Assembly (NCBI RefSeq): GCF_014356525.2
Contig: NC_052515.1
Span: 17,706,531-17,770,530, forward strand
Source of the DNA: Nilaparvata lugens
Lineage: Eukaryota > Arthropoda > Insecta > Hemiptera > Delphacidae
Direction: 5' to 3'
DNA: 64,000 nucleotides
Shown: positions 33,693 through 46,390 of the stretch, one piece after another
Position numbering within the stretch: the first letter of the stretch is position 1
Layout of the letters: each line of letters starts with the position of its first letter
The notes under the pieces: generated by a model
The model's database searches: none
What the model was told of the DNA's origin: nothing
What the model saw: the letters and a program-made list of their open reading frames with translations, nothing else
Program-made: the position numbers and the translations under genes

Positions 33693-35224
33693 TGTAAAGC
33701 TTTTCCTGGAGGAGTCACTCTCACCTCCAAGGATAGGTCGATACACGTAGGATGAATCTTGCACTGAACCACCAGTGTCGAGGTTATAAACTTTGTTATT
33801 GCGTGCGTGGACACTAAGTGTACACCAGACTGATTGGTTCACTACAAGATTCAATACAATTGTCGGAATCGCGGGAGGCATAAACACTCGCACACCCTTG
33901 ATTCTTCTTATGACAGATTGTATGCTGATGAAATTTTTATAAGTAGTGTAGCGATCGCTAAACACTGAATACAGATACCTTAAAATTATTACCTGTGATG
34001 AAAGAGCATACAAAATCATACAGGTTGAGCAAAAATCCCGATGTAGATAATTTACGGGACTGCGTCTCTAATAAGTTCCGAAGATTAAAATAGGGTACAA
34101 GGACCAGATATCGTCCGGAATATATTTCGAGAACAGAGTCTTGTCGGGCTTTAAGCTCTATTGTAGGAAATTATATGATCTCCGGCTGCATCTGCTGTAC
34201 ACTTGATGTATTCGCTCCTAAGTCGAAGTTGGTAACAGATAAAAGCTGATATATGAGCAGGTAAGGACAGAGAATAAATATCTCGATCTGGCCCCACTCA
34301 CTACATCCACTTAGACCTATTCCAAAATCCAGCTCACTTCAATTATTTCACTGATCGTATTCGATCGGTTCTTGATAATATAGAACGTATCAGACACAAT
34401 AATTGACAGGCTTAAGAAATAATCGAACTCAGAAGACGAATTAACAAAATTGAAATATATTATAATAAAATATATGATCACACAGTGCAGATTCAGAATT
34501 TGATTTACAGATTGATAATAATTTAGCATTAACAAAAGAGTTAGAAATTTTCTTGTGCTTGCATGACACCATGCATGATTCGACAGAATTTTACAATTGA
34601 TAAAATTTAACGGTTTGTGAAAAAATGGTGAAAATAAATTATAAAATGTTTTTTTTCTTTAAATTGTTTGGGGTCGTGGTTCTGGCAGCGGAGGATAGTC
34701 AATCAACTACAAGTTCTTATAAATTCTATATTGAATAAATTCTAGGCTCTTAATAACTAATAAGCGCTTGTCGGCGTGGCCAATAATTTAACGAAGAAAA
34801 ACTTTATATTTTCTGCACTGTAATATTTTCGAAGCGTAGATTGGGGCCCCTTTAAACTTATAACTCACGTGAAACTCCTTGACGGTCGTGGTTTTCTTCT
34901 TTAGATCAAAATCGTTTGATCGGCGGCGGGTCCAGGCTTCGATCTCAGCACGTGGGGAAATTTAATTTAATATCTCCTTCACCAAATTAATTCAGGGATA
35001 ATTTACCTTTAAACTTTTGATTTATCGACTGATGAAAATAGATTTACAAATAACAATTAGAATGGCCTAAAATATTGGCTCACAAATAAAACATATAAAA
35101 TCGAACGAAAATTTTTACGAATAGGTCTTGGTAACTTTAACGAGGTCTGAACGGTGAGGATTTCAAAAGGGAAGTCAAAACGTCTTCTTCTCAGCTTCTT
35201 GGCTAGAACTTTCTTTCTGAGAAT

Positions 35225-36701
35225 GGAAATACTCTGAAATGGAAATACTCTTTATTAGGCGGAGTTAGGACTAGAAAGTCCTTTCTACCACTCAACCTTA
35301 CAGGCAAATAATAATACATTACAATAAGAAATAATACAAAAGAACTATAACAATATGAAACTAAGAATAATGCATAAAATTGTAAATAAAAATCAACCAT
35401 TTTTGTCTGGTGCAAAATAAATTAAGTAAATCAATAAATTACAAAATAACTAAATAATAATAATAAATAAGTTCAAGTTAATAATATAGGAAGAACGTTG
35501 ATACAAAGAAAATTCAGCAAAAATCATTCATACAACATTCACACAGCCCACAAATTGCATCGCAACTAGCCACCATCGCACTACCCTCGCAGACCCGCCA
35601 ATAACAGCCGCCTGACCACCACCCCAAAGCGAGCACGTCCTTCAATACTCCTAATCTCATCGGGAAGATTGTTCCAATGTCTGCATGCCGTGATGGTAAA
35701 CGACTTTTCGAAAGTTGCTGTCCTGTATATAGGAAAAGACAGCAGTGAGTCCCCACGACGAGTTGCTCGCACACTGACCTCAGACAGAAACTTAAAGCTC
35801 TCAGACAGATAGGAAGGAGATTTCGTTTTAATTATGGAATGAAGGAGTGATAGGATGTGCAAGGTACGGAGTTCAGATAATTTTAAAAGTGATAGCTCAT
35901 TATAGAAAATTGAAACATGGTCAAATCGCCTTAAATTAAAAATGAATCTTATGCAATAGTTTTGAGCTCGCTGCAATCTGTCTGAGAGCTCCACAGTCAT
36001 GTCATTTATTACAGTGTCACAATAATTAAAATGAGGCATAACGAGAGTTTTGACCAGCATGATTTTTATATTCTGTGGTAGAAATAGGGCAAACCTTTTC
36101 AAACTGTAAATGCAGGAGAATATTCTTTTGCAGACAAGCTCCACCTGGTCAATCCATGACAGAGTTTTATTTATAATGAGCCCTAGATTTTTAACCCTGT
36201 CCTGGTATTCCAGCTCAACACCATTCAATGTCAGCTTTGGAACATTTTGCACTTGGAGTCTTGTCTGCAAACGGCTGTGAGCAACAATGATGCTATTCGT
36301 TTTCCCCTCATTCAATTTCAAGCCATGATTATAAATGCCCAGCTACTTATAGCATCAATGTCAGCGTTCATCAGCTCCACACATGCATCAGAGTCAGCAA
36401 CAGCAAAATGTCTATAGAATTGCAAATCGTCAGCGTAGAGATGACACCTACTGTTTTTCATACACTTGGTGATGTCATCAATGTAAATAGAGAACAGCAG
36501 AGGCCCAAGTACTGAGCCTTGAGGGACTCCGCGGGTAACATCTCTCCATGATGACATCTCATTATTGGCTCTGACACACTGCCGGCGATAAGATAGATAG
36601 GATTCGACCCATTTGACACAAATCTCTTCAAAGCCAAGATTTTTCAATTTCAGAAGGAGTAGGGGATGGTAAACACAATCATGGTTATCGGTGTCAGAAT
36701 C
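35225..36701 (-). mobile_element. LINE fragment inserted in the solo LTR
   Basis: Minus-strand, 5'-truncated non-LTR element. Its 3' end (35225) has CTAATAAAGAGTATTTCCAT with a tandem CAGAGTATTTCCATT unit. Flanking AGAAT at 35220-35224 and 36702-36706 is the target duplication; the intact LTRs read CTGAGAATCTCAATG across this point. The 5' end lies inside the RT domain. Confidence 0.85.
35581..36701 (-). pseudogene. LINE reverse transcriptase fragment, one frameshift
   Basis: The first part (36701 to about 36320) has LKLKNLGFEEICVKWVESYL, GVPQGSVLGPLLFSIYIDDI and LYADDLQFY, covering RT palm motifs including the second catalytic pair. The frame shifts near 36320 (ISSWA, then KLNEGKTNS in the next frame) and continues through VKNLGLIINKTLSWIDQV and HFNYCDTVIND to ACRHWNNLPDEIR, ending at 35581. 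The first frame appears to open with ATG at 36740, but those codons come from the surrounding LTR. The N-terminal RT and endonuclease are absent. Confidence 0.85.
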
Positions 36702-37698
36702 AGAATCTCGGTGTAATAAATTTGCATGAAAATTTGCCATTGGTAGAACGATTGTGACGTAGACATGACGTCAGTGGCAAGCAATAGAATATAATTCCTT
36801 TAATTACGATAATAATTCAATTTGTATAATTCTTAAAACTGCTTAATCTCCTAGACATAGTTCCTCTTATACAATGTACATGTGCTAGCGTATATGATAA
36901 GGCAGGTTTGTTGTCTGATAGCAGATTAACATATGTTGTTTTCAAACGATCACCTTTTGGTGCTATTTCTATGCACTATGATTGGCTTAGACTTGCCAAA
37001 GAGATTCAATCACCATGTGGTTCAGTTGAAACAATAATTAATAATTTAATATTCTTATACAATTTTTATTATGTCTGAGACTGTTATAATTAATTTCTGC
37101 TGTTTTTATCAATAATATAATGTTCATGCTATGACCTAGTTAGTTACAATAATACTTGACATTATAATATAATTTTTTAAGTAATAAATAATTTCAACGA
37201 TAATACATACATTTTATTTTTTATTCGAAATTCTTGGTCCTTTATTGATAGTTTTTTACTTTTTAGAAATAATATTATAGCTTGCATGAATCTGGCATGA
37301 CATTTTACAATATGTTGAATCAGTCAGCTGTGTTTGAGCTGCTTTAAAACATCTGATCAATAGTAAACAAAGTGTAACCTCAAAATTCAATGATTCGTGC
37401 TCAATTTGCAGAATAATAATAATTTTATTAAAATAATTCTTTAGAAAATATGCAGTACAGAACGGTACTCTTATCTGATATACAGTTACTGATAAGGAAG
37501 CTTTATCGCTCGGTCGCTAACTATTCCTTTAGCAAATTCTTTCATTTTAAAAGGGTAATCACAATTTTTCTCTCTTCTCATGAGGTCTATTTAAAAAATT
37601 CATCACAATATTGACAATTATTAATCCACCATCATCAATCTCTTGTCAGTTGGAAGCTTGAGCATCAAGCAGTAGAATATCCTTGAACAAAATAGTAG

Positions 37699-38504
37699 CT
37701 AGCTTCACACGCATTCGGTTTCATTCGATTCGGTTCGTTTTCGGTTCGGTTCGTTGCCAGAAACGAACGAGGTTTTCATACATATCAGGTTTTAATTCGT
37801 ACGGTTCTAATTAGGTATTTTCTTCTCGACCACAGCTGTGTTTGGATTTTTACAATTCATGCTGATAATACAATATAACAGCTGGTGTTCAAATAGTGAG
37901 GTGCGATTTCTTGAACAACAAAATTTTCAATTTAATTGAAAATTGTGAACTATTTGAATAGATTATTTTTGATTATATTAATTTTGGACGTTCAGAGTGA
38001 TTATTTTTTTAATTGAAAATTTGTTTCAATTATGACATATGGAACTTAACGTTCATCTCTCCATTAATAAATAAAATCATGTAATTTTCATGGAAAAATA
38101 AAAAATAAATGAAAATTCTCCCTGAGTTTTAATTTATCTTCATATTTTCTCAGCAAACTATTCATTGAGAAAAAAATGCTCCAGAGAACTAACAGAAATT
38201 GATTGATTCTATGATTTTGACATGGAATATTCTCAAACAGATAATCATGATATCAGGTTAAAATAGAAACAAAAGAAGCGAGCATTAGTAAAAGATTGTT
38301 CTTATTTCCGGTTCCCTAACAACGAATTCACCGGTTCCCTAATCACCGTTTCACACTTATCAGAATTTGCCGAAAACGAAACGAACCAAGCCGAATGTGT
38401 ATGAAAGTAGCCCTTCGCTGGAAATGAATTTGAATCTGATGGAATTTATTAGAGTCAAATGACTCTACCGAAAACGAAATGAACCGAATGTGTGTGAAAC
38501 TAGC
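37699..38504. mobile_element. MITE-like TIR element (~0.8 kb)
   Basis: Left end CTAGCTTCACACGCATTCGG and right end GAATGTGTGTGAAACTAG are inverted repeats extending about 40 bp through a CGGTTCGTTTTCGG-type run. A second, internal copy of the right terminus lies at about 38362-38411 (CCGAATGTGTATGAAAGTAG). The interior is A+T-rich with no ORF. Confidence 0.65.
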
Positions 38505-39400
38505 CTAATTATCAAGTATCCTCTTTTGGTTCATCAAATTACAACACTAGATTCAACTCATTAGAGCCCTAACCGTGTAGTAGCTCTATAGAGAAACTGA
38601 GCATTTGCTGAATATACGTTTATGTAGAATATACTGCTGAAGATACTACTTTTGTAGCTAAAGCTGTATTGGTTATTTGTAGTTAACTGACTTTTCAAGG
38701 TTAAAGTCTGTCATTGGCTGGGAGAAGACATACTCATAGTAGGCGGAGCATTCAAAGTACAGACATGAGACACAATTATTATCAAACAACAGCTGAATTT
38801 GAAAAACTCACTGAGTAACGGAGAATAATTGAAAAACAGAATTCAAATTCAAAATGTGACGGTTAATACTAATTATTTATTATAGTATTGATAGTCCAGC
38901 CAATATAGACATAAAAAAGGAGGTGTGCTGCAATTTGTATTGTAGTTCTGATCTTTTAATACAGTATATTATTTGGATACATGAGAGAAGTCCAGAACCA
39001 ATTTCTTCATGCGAAATTTCCTTGTGCTAAGTACAGAGTGGCCCAAAAACCTCTATGGCCCAAAGCCCTATAATAATTGTTGAAAATTGATTGTGTCAAT
39101 CATAAAGCAGTTCAAATCGAAGCTTAATAACTACGAATTATCTATCCAATAAACGAGCAGGATGTGATCCCTTGATCTATTTGCTCATCATACACACTAT
39201 CACCTCCCAAATCTGAACCAAACAAGCAAACTCCTCTCCATCGAAACTGTGTGAAGAAAACAACAATTCATCCATTCATTCACTTGTCTCATGCAATTAC
39301 ATGTTTGCCCATCCACCACACAAGCCCTCTTATCTAGGATCATGACACACTTTCACTGATCATCCGCCACTGCTCTCAAAAACATAATAAATCAATTTCG
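38505..39400. other. No gene recognised
   Basis: A+T-rich, becoming more balanced after 39150. Nothing is supported. Confidence 0.3.
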
Positions 39401-39410
39401 ACTCGTGTCA

Positions 39411-39458
39411 CACGTGTGGCACACGTGTACTACTGCAAGTCACGTGGGTTGACACGTG
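39411..39458. promoter_or_regulatory. Cluster of four CACGTG E-boxes
   Basis: Palindromic CACGTG occurs at 39411-39416, 39422-39427, 39441-39446 and 39453-39458: four sites in 48 bp with centre spacings of 11, 19 and 12 bp. Three have an ACACGTGT context. CACGTG is the binding site of bHLH factors such as CLOCK/CYCLE, Myc/Max and USF. Any regulatory role is inferred from clustering only. Confidence 0.5.
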
Positions 39459-39469
39459 TCTTGTCAGAC

Positions 39470-41565
39470 CGGTGCTTTGGCGAACAAGTGGCATGTAATT
39501 CCCTGGTTCGCTTTCTTTCACTAGCCTCATCCCTCGACAATCTTCCCCACTCACACTCACTCTTTCTACTTCTGTTCACTTGTATTTACCTCTCTCTATT
39601 TTTCTTTTCCATTGTAGTGAGAGTGGTCATGGAATTCTGGTGTGGATTGATTGGTTGCAATCTTGCAGGTCAATGATTATCTCAACTAATCCAATTTTAT
39701 AGTTTGTAGTACTTCACATGAAATGAACTGTGATGGTACCATTTTTCCGATCTGATAATCTTTTTAGTAATTTCAAGATGAAATCGATTGTGGAAAGTTA
39801 TGATACTTGTAATTCTCAAACGAATTCTACTGTGGAAGGCTATGGTTTCAGCTTTCTTTTTAGGATTATTTCCTCCTAGTGTAGTATTTTCAATCTAGCT
39901 GATGTGTCCTGAGTTTCACACAATTTGGTTGAAGCCCGTGATACCTAGAGACTTTCTTCTCAAATCATTTGAAAATGTCCAGATGACAAAAAATCGTACG
40001 TCCAAGAATCGATGTGTTTTTAAATTGATTCAGGACGATACTTATTGGTACATGTCATTGTTTTTTAGATAACCACATCGTTCTGGACAAGGAATTAAAT
40101 ATTTTATCGATACAGCCCTGAATTCGAATTCAACCAGCATTTGGCTCAATTCTATTTGCATGAAACGGGAATCTTTTTCTCACAAATTTAGATGTCCTTG
40201 ATAATAGTAGAAAGGCTTTTACAAACTAGAAAAGTGAGATTCCAACATAAACTTTTCTAGATTGAGAATGTATTCTCCATATCACAGAACGTCTGAATTC
40301 TCTTGAAGTACATCAGAACTGAATATAAAAATGAGCGAGAAAATAATAATAATTGGAAAGTGTTATGAACAACAATGAAAATTCAGAATAAAATTTGATT
40401 TTCGCCAAAATATTTATTTTTTTTTGAAAAACTATGCTTCTTAGCAAATTTGTTGATAGAGTTGAACACATAACTTAATTCAACGAAAACGATTCGAATT
40501 TATCACATGAAATGGTTTATTAAAACAATTGAAGATGGGCCTACATTTCTCAGTCGTACATCATCCCTAGTGGACTAAAAACGTTTGGCTTATCAAAGTT
40601 GAGCTCAGTTATTCGCAGTAAGAAGATACACCTACAGTTTGCCAAATATAGCCATGCTGTTGTTTAATGTATTTTATGTATTTTTGGAGAACTGTAGGCA
40701 TGTTTGTCTCAGCCAATAACAGAATACAACCTCAATTGGTCATCAAACAATAGCCAGTCATCAACTGGGTCCATCCACATCATTAAATATTTTGCTGCTG
40801 GATATCAAAGCTTAGGGTTTCAAGAGATTGATAATGATGTAACAATGTACCTTTATTTGTTCTAATGATTCAGATGATTTGATAATTTCAAGACGTTTCT
40901 ATTAAATGTGGATATCTACCGCTGAATCACATTGTCAACAACACAAAAAGCAAAACATCTATCTAGGGTAAACTTTGAATTGTCTAGAACATCTGCAACA
41001 GTTCATCTGCAATTAACCAATGTACAATGACTGTTTATCCTAAATTGTCATTACAATTCAAGGTGTAATCTGAAATCTCTATTTCCAATTCTCATTCATC
41101 TACTGACAGTAGAGGAACCATCAGGCCGGAAATTATGGTCAACAGTTGCACAAAAATTCTCATGGAAGAAGAAATTATAAGAATATTTTTGATAATCTTG
41201 CATAAAAAAAAATTATTTGTCACAAACTAATACATTCCAAATTGAATTCTACTGAGGCTATTTGGATTTATGAGGATTGAATGCGAAGAGAATTGAATCT
41301 TTGAATCATAAGCTGCAATACTACTGTAAGTTCCTATTCTATGAGCGAGAATCCTTCAAGAAGTGATTATTATCAATTGAAATCCACATTGCAAGTCCAC
41401 AACTGAAAACATTGAACATATGAGACATTTTCTGTAAGTGTGAATGCTAGAGGCTTATTGCATGTGTGTGTGTGAGGGATGACATTGTTGTTTGTTCGTA
41501 TAAACGGAGCTGGATGTTCGCTTGGCTTTTGTGTACGTCGACCGTATGAGTAAATAAATAGCGTG
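39470..41565. other. No gene recognised
   Basis: A TC-rich patch lies at 39540-39610. An 86-codon frame at 39416-39676 starts inside the E-box cluster and has no domain. The remainder is A+T-rich. Confidence 0.3.
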
Positions 41566-41568
41566 ATG

Positions 41569-41965
41569 CGGTGAGGAGGAGGAGGAGGAGGGGGAAGGAG
41601 GAGAATGAGGAAGAGGATGAGGAGAAAGAGGAGAGGCAGGAGGAGGGGTAGCACACATGTCACAATAGGAGGCATGTGCTCACATACTCACCCCTTGCGC
41701 GAACAACGCACAGAACTGTGAACTGTGAACGGTGTAGCACCCTCTGATCTCACAGCAGTATTGTATGGGGTGATCAGGCCTGAACGTCCCTTATTATCAA
41801 AATACACTTTGGGCGAATGTGATGCTGGTTTTATGACTGGTGAAAGAGGAAGAAAAAGAAGGAGAAAAAAGGAGAAGTGGAATGAGAAAAAAGGAGTAGA
41901 GGAAGCAGGAAAAAGGAGAAGTAGAAGACACGAGGAGACTCACGAGGAAAAGAAGAGAAAAGGAT
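41569..41965 (+). repeat. GGA/GA-rich low-complexity tracts
   Basis: (GGA)n-type purine tracts at 41569-41645 and GAAAAAAGGAGAA-type tracts at 41840-41965, separated by ~190 bp of mixed sequence. Pro/Ser/Leu-rich and Lys/Arg/Glu-rich frames here are by-products. Confidence 0.85.
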
Positions 41966-42724
41966 AGGCTATAAGTATAAAAGAAGGACGATTGTTGGGA
42001 GGCAAAGAAATGGATGAGGAGGAGAGTGATGAGCGAGAATGAATAGCTGAGAGAAGGTATGTGTGTGTGAGATAGAGAGTGAGTGAGAGAGAAAGAGAAG
42101 AAGATGGAGAATAGAATAATAAAGAAATGTTGGTAAGTATATGACTATGTGAAATGTTAAGTTAATTGTGTCATTGGTACAATCATGGATTACATTGATA
42201 TGCCTTATATGTATTTTAATTATAGAATAGAAATCATTATGATTGAAAAGAATCATTATTATTATTGGATTATAATGATTGAAGTATACTTCTCATACTC
42301 ATCATCATTTTTAATCAATATTGATTCAACTAATTAAATTTCTGTGAACTCACTATTTCAATGTGGTGAACTACGAGCAGTAATGTTATACTGCAGTATA
42401 AGATCTATTCTATTCGCATCCTGTAGCAGTTAGGTTACTACAATGATCTACTGACATTTTTTCAATGTTTCTCTTATCTCGGGGTACTAATATTTCAAAT
42501 CGAGCAGAAGTTTGTATTGGATGGGGAACCAACAAGACTATAGTCTATTGAATAGTAGATTTACTTTCTATGAAAGGAAGTGTAGTTGATAACCATAGCT
42601 TACAGTTCATAAGTTATAATCATTACTAAGAAGAAACAAGTTCAAATAGGAATCGAATTCCTATTCTCAATTATGACAAATATTATGTACCGTATAAATT
42701 ATGTACGGTATTAGCCGTATTCAG
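41966..42724. other. No gene recognised
   Basis: GTGTGTGAGATAGAGAGTGA-type microsatellite at 42060-42105, otherwise A+T-rich. A short near-palindrome (TATGTACCGTATAAATTATG) sits at 42683-42702, followed by TACGGTA. Confidence 0.35.
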
Positions 42725-42862
42725 TAAGGCCAGTTACACACACATCGACTTTTGAACGTATACGTATGTAGAGTACAATTTTTTTCTGTCCTTAATCTGA
42801 TAGAATTCATAAGGACGGCGAAAAATCGATGAGAGTAGCCTAACTGCCTCATGTGTATGGAG
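42725..42862. mobile_element. Small MITE related to the one at 63.85 kb
   Basis: Left TAAGGCCAGTTACACACACA, right ATCGATGAGAGTAGCC, then CATGTGTATGG. Its inner part is GTCCTTAAT and ATAAGGACGGCGAAAAATCG around GATAGAATT. Read in reverse it matches GTCGTCCTTATAAATTCTAT in the 63.85 kb element. Degenerate ends. Confidence 0.5.
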
Positions 42863-43600
42863 TAGCAAACCTATTCTTCTACTGAACTATTTACATTAAC
42901 AGTGAAGTGCATCAGGTACGTACATTGGAAATAGCTTCTGAAGAAAACATGATAAATCTATTCGTTCTAAGTTTATTTTCCAACTTACTTAGACACGATA
43001 ATAAGTTTATCATATTATATTTCTCTATGAACTTAATTTCTCCACTACTTCTGTAGCCCAGTTTTCTTCAATACCTTTCACTCCTCTCTTATTTCGCATT
43101 TTCCACCTAGTTTTCCAGTCACCCTCAGGCAACGAGAAAGTTTTCCCGATGAGGCTAGAATTTTCTATTTGACGGCTTTGTTTTCCCGGGGACTTTCCCC
43201 AATACAATATTTATTACTTTGTCTCCTGTTGCCTGACCGTATCGTGTTCTCCTTTCTCTTCTCTCTCTCGTTCCTTACTTTTTCCTTAATCCTTCCTTCC
43301 TTTTCTCTCACTTCTTCCTTCTTCACTCTCTCTCTCACCCATTCTCTCCCACCCTCATTCTCTTTCTCTATCCCTCTCACATCCTATCTAGCTCTTTCTC
43401 TCTTTTGTCCTTCTTACTCTTGTCGTTTTCTTCTCCAAACACAAGAGGCCAACATAAATAAATCGACAACTTGGACTTCTCCTATGAATTCGCCAAGAGA
43501 GAATTGATGATGAGGAAGAGAACTGGAAAGGGAGACAGAGAGAAAGCAGGAGCAAGAGAGAGAGAGAGAGTGAGAGAGAAAAGATAAATGCACAGGAGAC
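42863..43600. repeat. TC-rich then GA-rich low-complexity tracts
   Basis: A pyrimidine tract at 43237-43425 (TCTCTCTCGTTCC, TTCCTTCCTTTTC, CACTCTCTCTCTC) is followed by a GA tract at 43543-43585. The spacer holds GGCCAACATAAATAAATCGA. The frames on both strands are compositional. Confidence 0.75.
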
Positions 43601-44781
43601 TGGGAAAATGTCCAGCCAATAAAATAGATGATGATTGTTGCATGGCACATTGGATGAATAGAACACATCAAAGATCGTGAATCATTTCGCAATGTATTCT
43701 TCCAGAACACTTTCCTCTCTAGAGTGTTTGTATGGCTATTTTATCAGATGCTTCCTGTTGTTTTTGGGTTCTACAACCTATGAGAATTCGAAAATTGATT
43801 TCCATTTGAGCCTGTAAACTCTATTCATATTATTATTAAACAAAATATCCCAATTAAATACTGTAAATCATCCCCGAAGACTTCTGCTACTGCAAATATT
43901 GACAACAGGGTGAATAGCTACATGGAAATTCTTATGAATGTTCAATAATAATTATTCATTAATTATTAGCAATTGAACAAATGCAACTTCCAAATTATTT
44001 CCATCTGTTTATCCATATTATTCTATGTATTGTTAATAATAATTTTCTACTTAAATTCCTCATAACTAGAACTTCAAAATTAAAAACTTACTGATGCATG
44101 ACGTTATCTGTAACTATGATCAGTTAAATGACTAAAAAAATTACATTCATTTATTTATTCGCTAGTTCGATCATTCGAGAAGTCTATTCATGATAGCTGA
44201 TCATGATGAATCCTTATATTCAAGTTTCAGGCTTTATGAAACCAGTGACATTCTGTGTCTCACAAATATGAGGTTGATTTTTTGTGCTTCATGCATGAAA
44301 ACGCCTAGCTTTCCTATATGTGGAAACTCTACTTGTTTTATTTTGAAAATATCTCAATTGAACCGGAAAGGGAGGATAAAGATGAAAATACAAGTTATAT
44401 AAGCTTACGGTCCTTCATAGCTCTAGGTTGAACACTAAGTATGAACAAAGTCATCAACTCTGGTTTTCAAAAAAGACGGTTATATCTCCCAATTCAAAAA
44501 GTAGAATGTTTCCAATTCCTTAAGTTATATTCCAATTGTTGAAATCTAAGAATTCACTGGAATAATGTGGTTTTGATACGTTATTTCACGAGTGAATTTA
44601 CAAAGCAGGTGTCACTCTGCGTTTCACAGGGCAAATGTTGTCTATTATGATATCCATGTCATGAGTCAATGAATCATGTTACTCAATGGACAATATTATT
44701 GTTGATAGAATGTGTACTCATTCTTGAACAATGACATTGCATTTTAATTTTAAAATTTAAAAGATACGGAGTTAAAGACTC
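43601..44781. other. No gene recognised
   Basis: A+T-rich without structure I can define. Confidence 0.3.
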
Positions 44782-44831
44782 TTAGTAGACTGTCAAATAC
44801 AACGATTTAGTAGACTGTCAAATACAACGAT
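44782..44831 (+). repeat. 25 bp tandem duplication
   Basis: TTAGTAGACTGTCAAATACA plus ACGAT occurs twice in immediate succession (44782-44806 and 44807-44831) without mismatch. Confidence 0.9.
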
Positions 44832-46135
44832 TAGAGGTAACTTGGTGAATTGTCTTCTACCAATATATTGATAGGGAACTGGAAACTTATTTCTTTAAAT
44901 CCAATTTTGAGAATTAAAGAGAAAAATCAACGACCTCCATTACTTTCGCCACAATTCTACTATAACCTGTACATTTCTCTGGCTACGAACTTCTTGAAGC
45001 AAACATACCCCGTACAGTGGTTTTTGCGCAATAAATTTGAATTGCTCTATCATTTAATTTATTAATGTCTCCAGCGATTAATTAATAAATCATGTCGCCC
45101 AAGAAGGAGCAAGTAGAAAACACTCGGAGAGGGCAGAAACGCTAGGTACAATGTAGAAGAGGATGAATAAAAAGATGAAGATGAAGATGATGAAGAAGAA
45201 GGAGAAGTAGAGGAGGAATTTTCAGTGCCGTTAAAGTTTTATCCAATCTGCAAAGATTAAAAGTTTTAATATTCGCGAAGGAGTCTTGTCGTCTGAAGGA
45301 AGCAGGCAGCACACCCACTTCTCTCTTGCTTTCAATGATAATAATTCTGCAGTCGAAGTTCTGCTCTCATCTTTTTTCTTTGAGAGAGAAAGAGAGAGAG
45401 ATTGGAATATCTGGTGAAGAGAAAGATTTCAAAAGAAAGGATGACACTGAAGGTAGGATGAGAAGAAGTGATAGAAGAAGGATAAAAGGTGGGAAATAGT
45501 GAGGAACGGCAGGAAAAGGATGGAAAAATGTAGGACGAGGAACGAGGCAAGGTGAAAGTTCAAGGGAGCACAAACTTAGTGAGAAACATGGAACAGTGCG
45601 AGTAATTGAACCGAATTCATAGGGCATTGACAAGATTCATGGTTAGAATGATTATTAAATCGATTATGAATTGGAATTAGCTCATCGTCATTATAACGGT
45701 CTTGTAAAAAACCCTGGAGTTTGACTCTGGTACTTGAGGAAATTGACACTTCTGTATCCAAACTGTACCTACTTTCTCCACAAGCTGAAACAGATGAGAA
45801 TTTTTATAAGATTTATTTTAAGCTCTAGTAATCACTTTGGATGAACAGGAATACTCTCAAATACTTATGATGCATTTACCTGCAGAAAAATATCTACGTA
45901 TATCATCGATTGTACAAAATCACACATGATGCGTTTTTCTCAGTCGAAGAGTATGGAACGGTCTCAGTTCATCAAGTACTCAGTCCATGAAGTTGATATC
46001 ATGACCATTCCTTGAAATACTGAAACGAATGGGAAGTTGAGACATTTAGTTCGTCAAGTTTCACGGATTCAAGTTCTCGTTGCAGGCTGAACACAGAGTA
46101 GCAAAATCGGTGCACTAGCTAAGGTTTCAATAGAA
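44832..46135. other. No gene; GA-rich stretch
   Basis: Purine-rich between 45150 and 45590 (GATGAAGATGAAGATGATGA, GAGAGAGAAAGAGAGAGAGA). No domain-bearing frame. Confidence 0.4.
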
Positions 46136-46390
46136 TGGATAAGGGAGAAATAAGTTAAAAGTTGAAGCTTGAGATGAGGAATAGTTGCTGGTTCGATTTT
46201 TGCGTTCAAATGGCAATATGCTGGTATTATTCTAAGTTTTTTTTAGAATTGGATGGGTTTCAAGAGAATGGGTTGAAGAGTTGTAAGTTGAAAGTTGAAG
46301 ATTAAGATGATGGAAAGATGGGGGTTGAGTTTCTGCGTTCAAATCGCAATATGCTGGTATTAATCTGTATTTTTCTAGAATTGTATAAAT
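46136..46390 (+). repeat. ~133 bp tandem duplication at the edge of the duplicated segment
   Basis: AGTTGAAG...TTGCGTTCAAATGGCAATAT...TAGAATTG occurs at about 46160-46255 and again at about 46290-46385 with substitutions. The second unit is the one that continues into the segment shared with 49264. Confidence 0.6.

Larger units (their letters stand above)
33693..37607 (-). mobile_element. Solo LTR of the 50.6 kb LTR family, interrupted by a LINE
   Basis: Minus-strand copy of the 2.47 kb LTR: it starts TGTGATGAATT at 37607 and ends AAAGCTTTACA at 33693. It is co-linear with the LTRs at 50610 and 56744 but clearly more diverged. It is split by a LINE at 35225-36701; without the LINE it is about 2.43 kb. 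No internal region of the LTR element is present next to it. The TATA motif (33934-33941) and the double CRE (about 36755-36773) are conserved. No clean target duplication is seen, and the base run TGATT beyond its 3' end is the same as in the complete element. Confidence 0.85.

Noticed and set aside
36318..36740. Apparent ATG start of the RT ORF at 36740
   Set aside because: The first ~12 codons come from the surrounding LTR. The LINE itself is 5'-truncated at about 36701.
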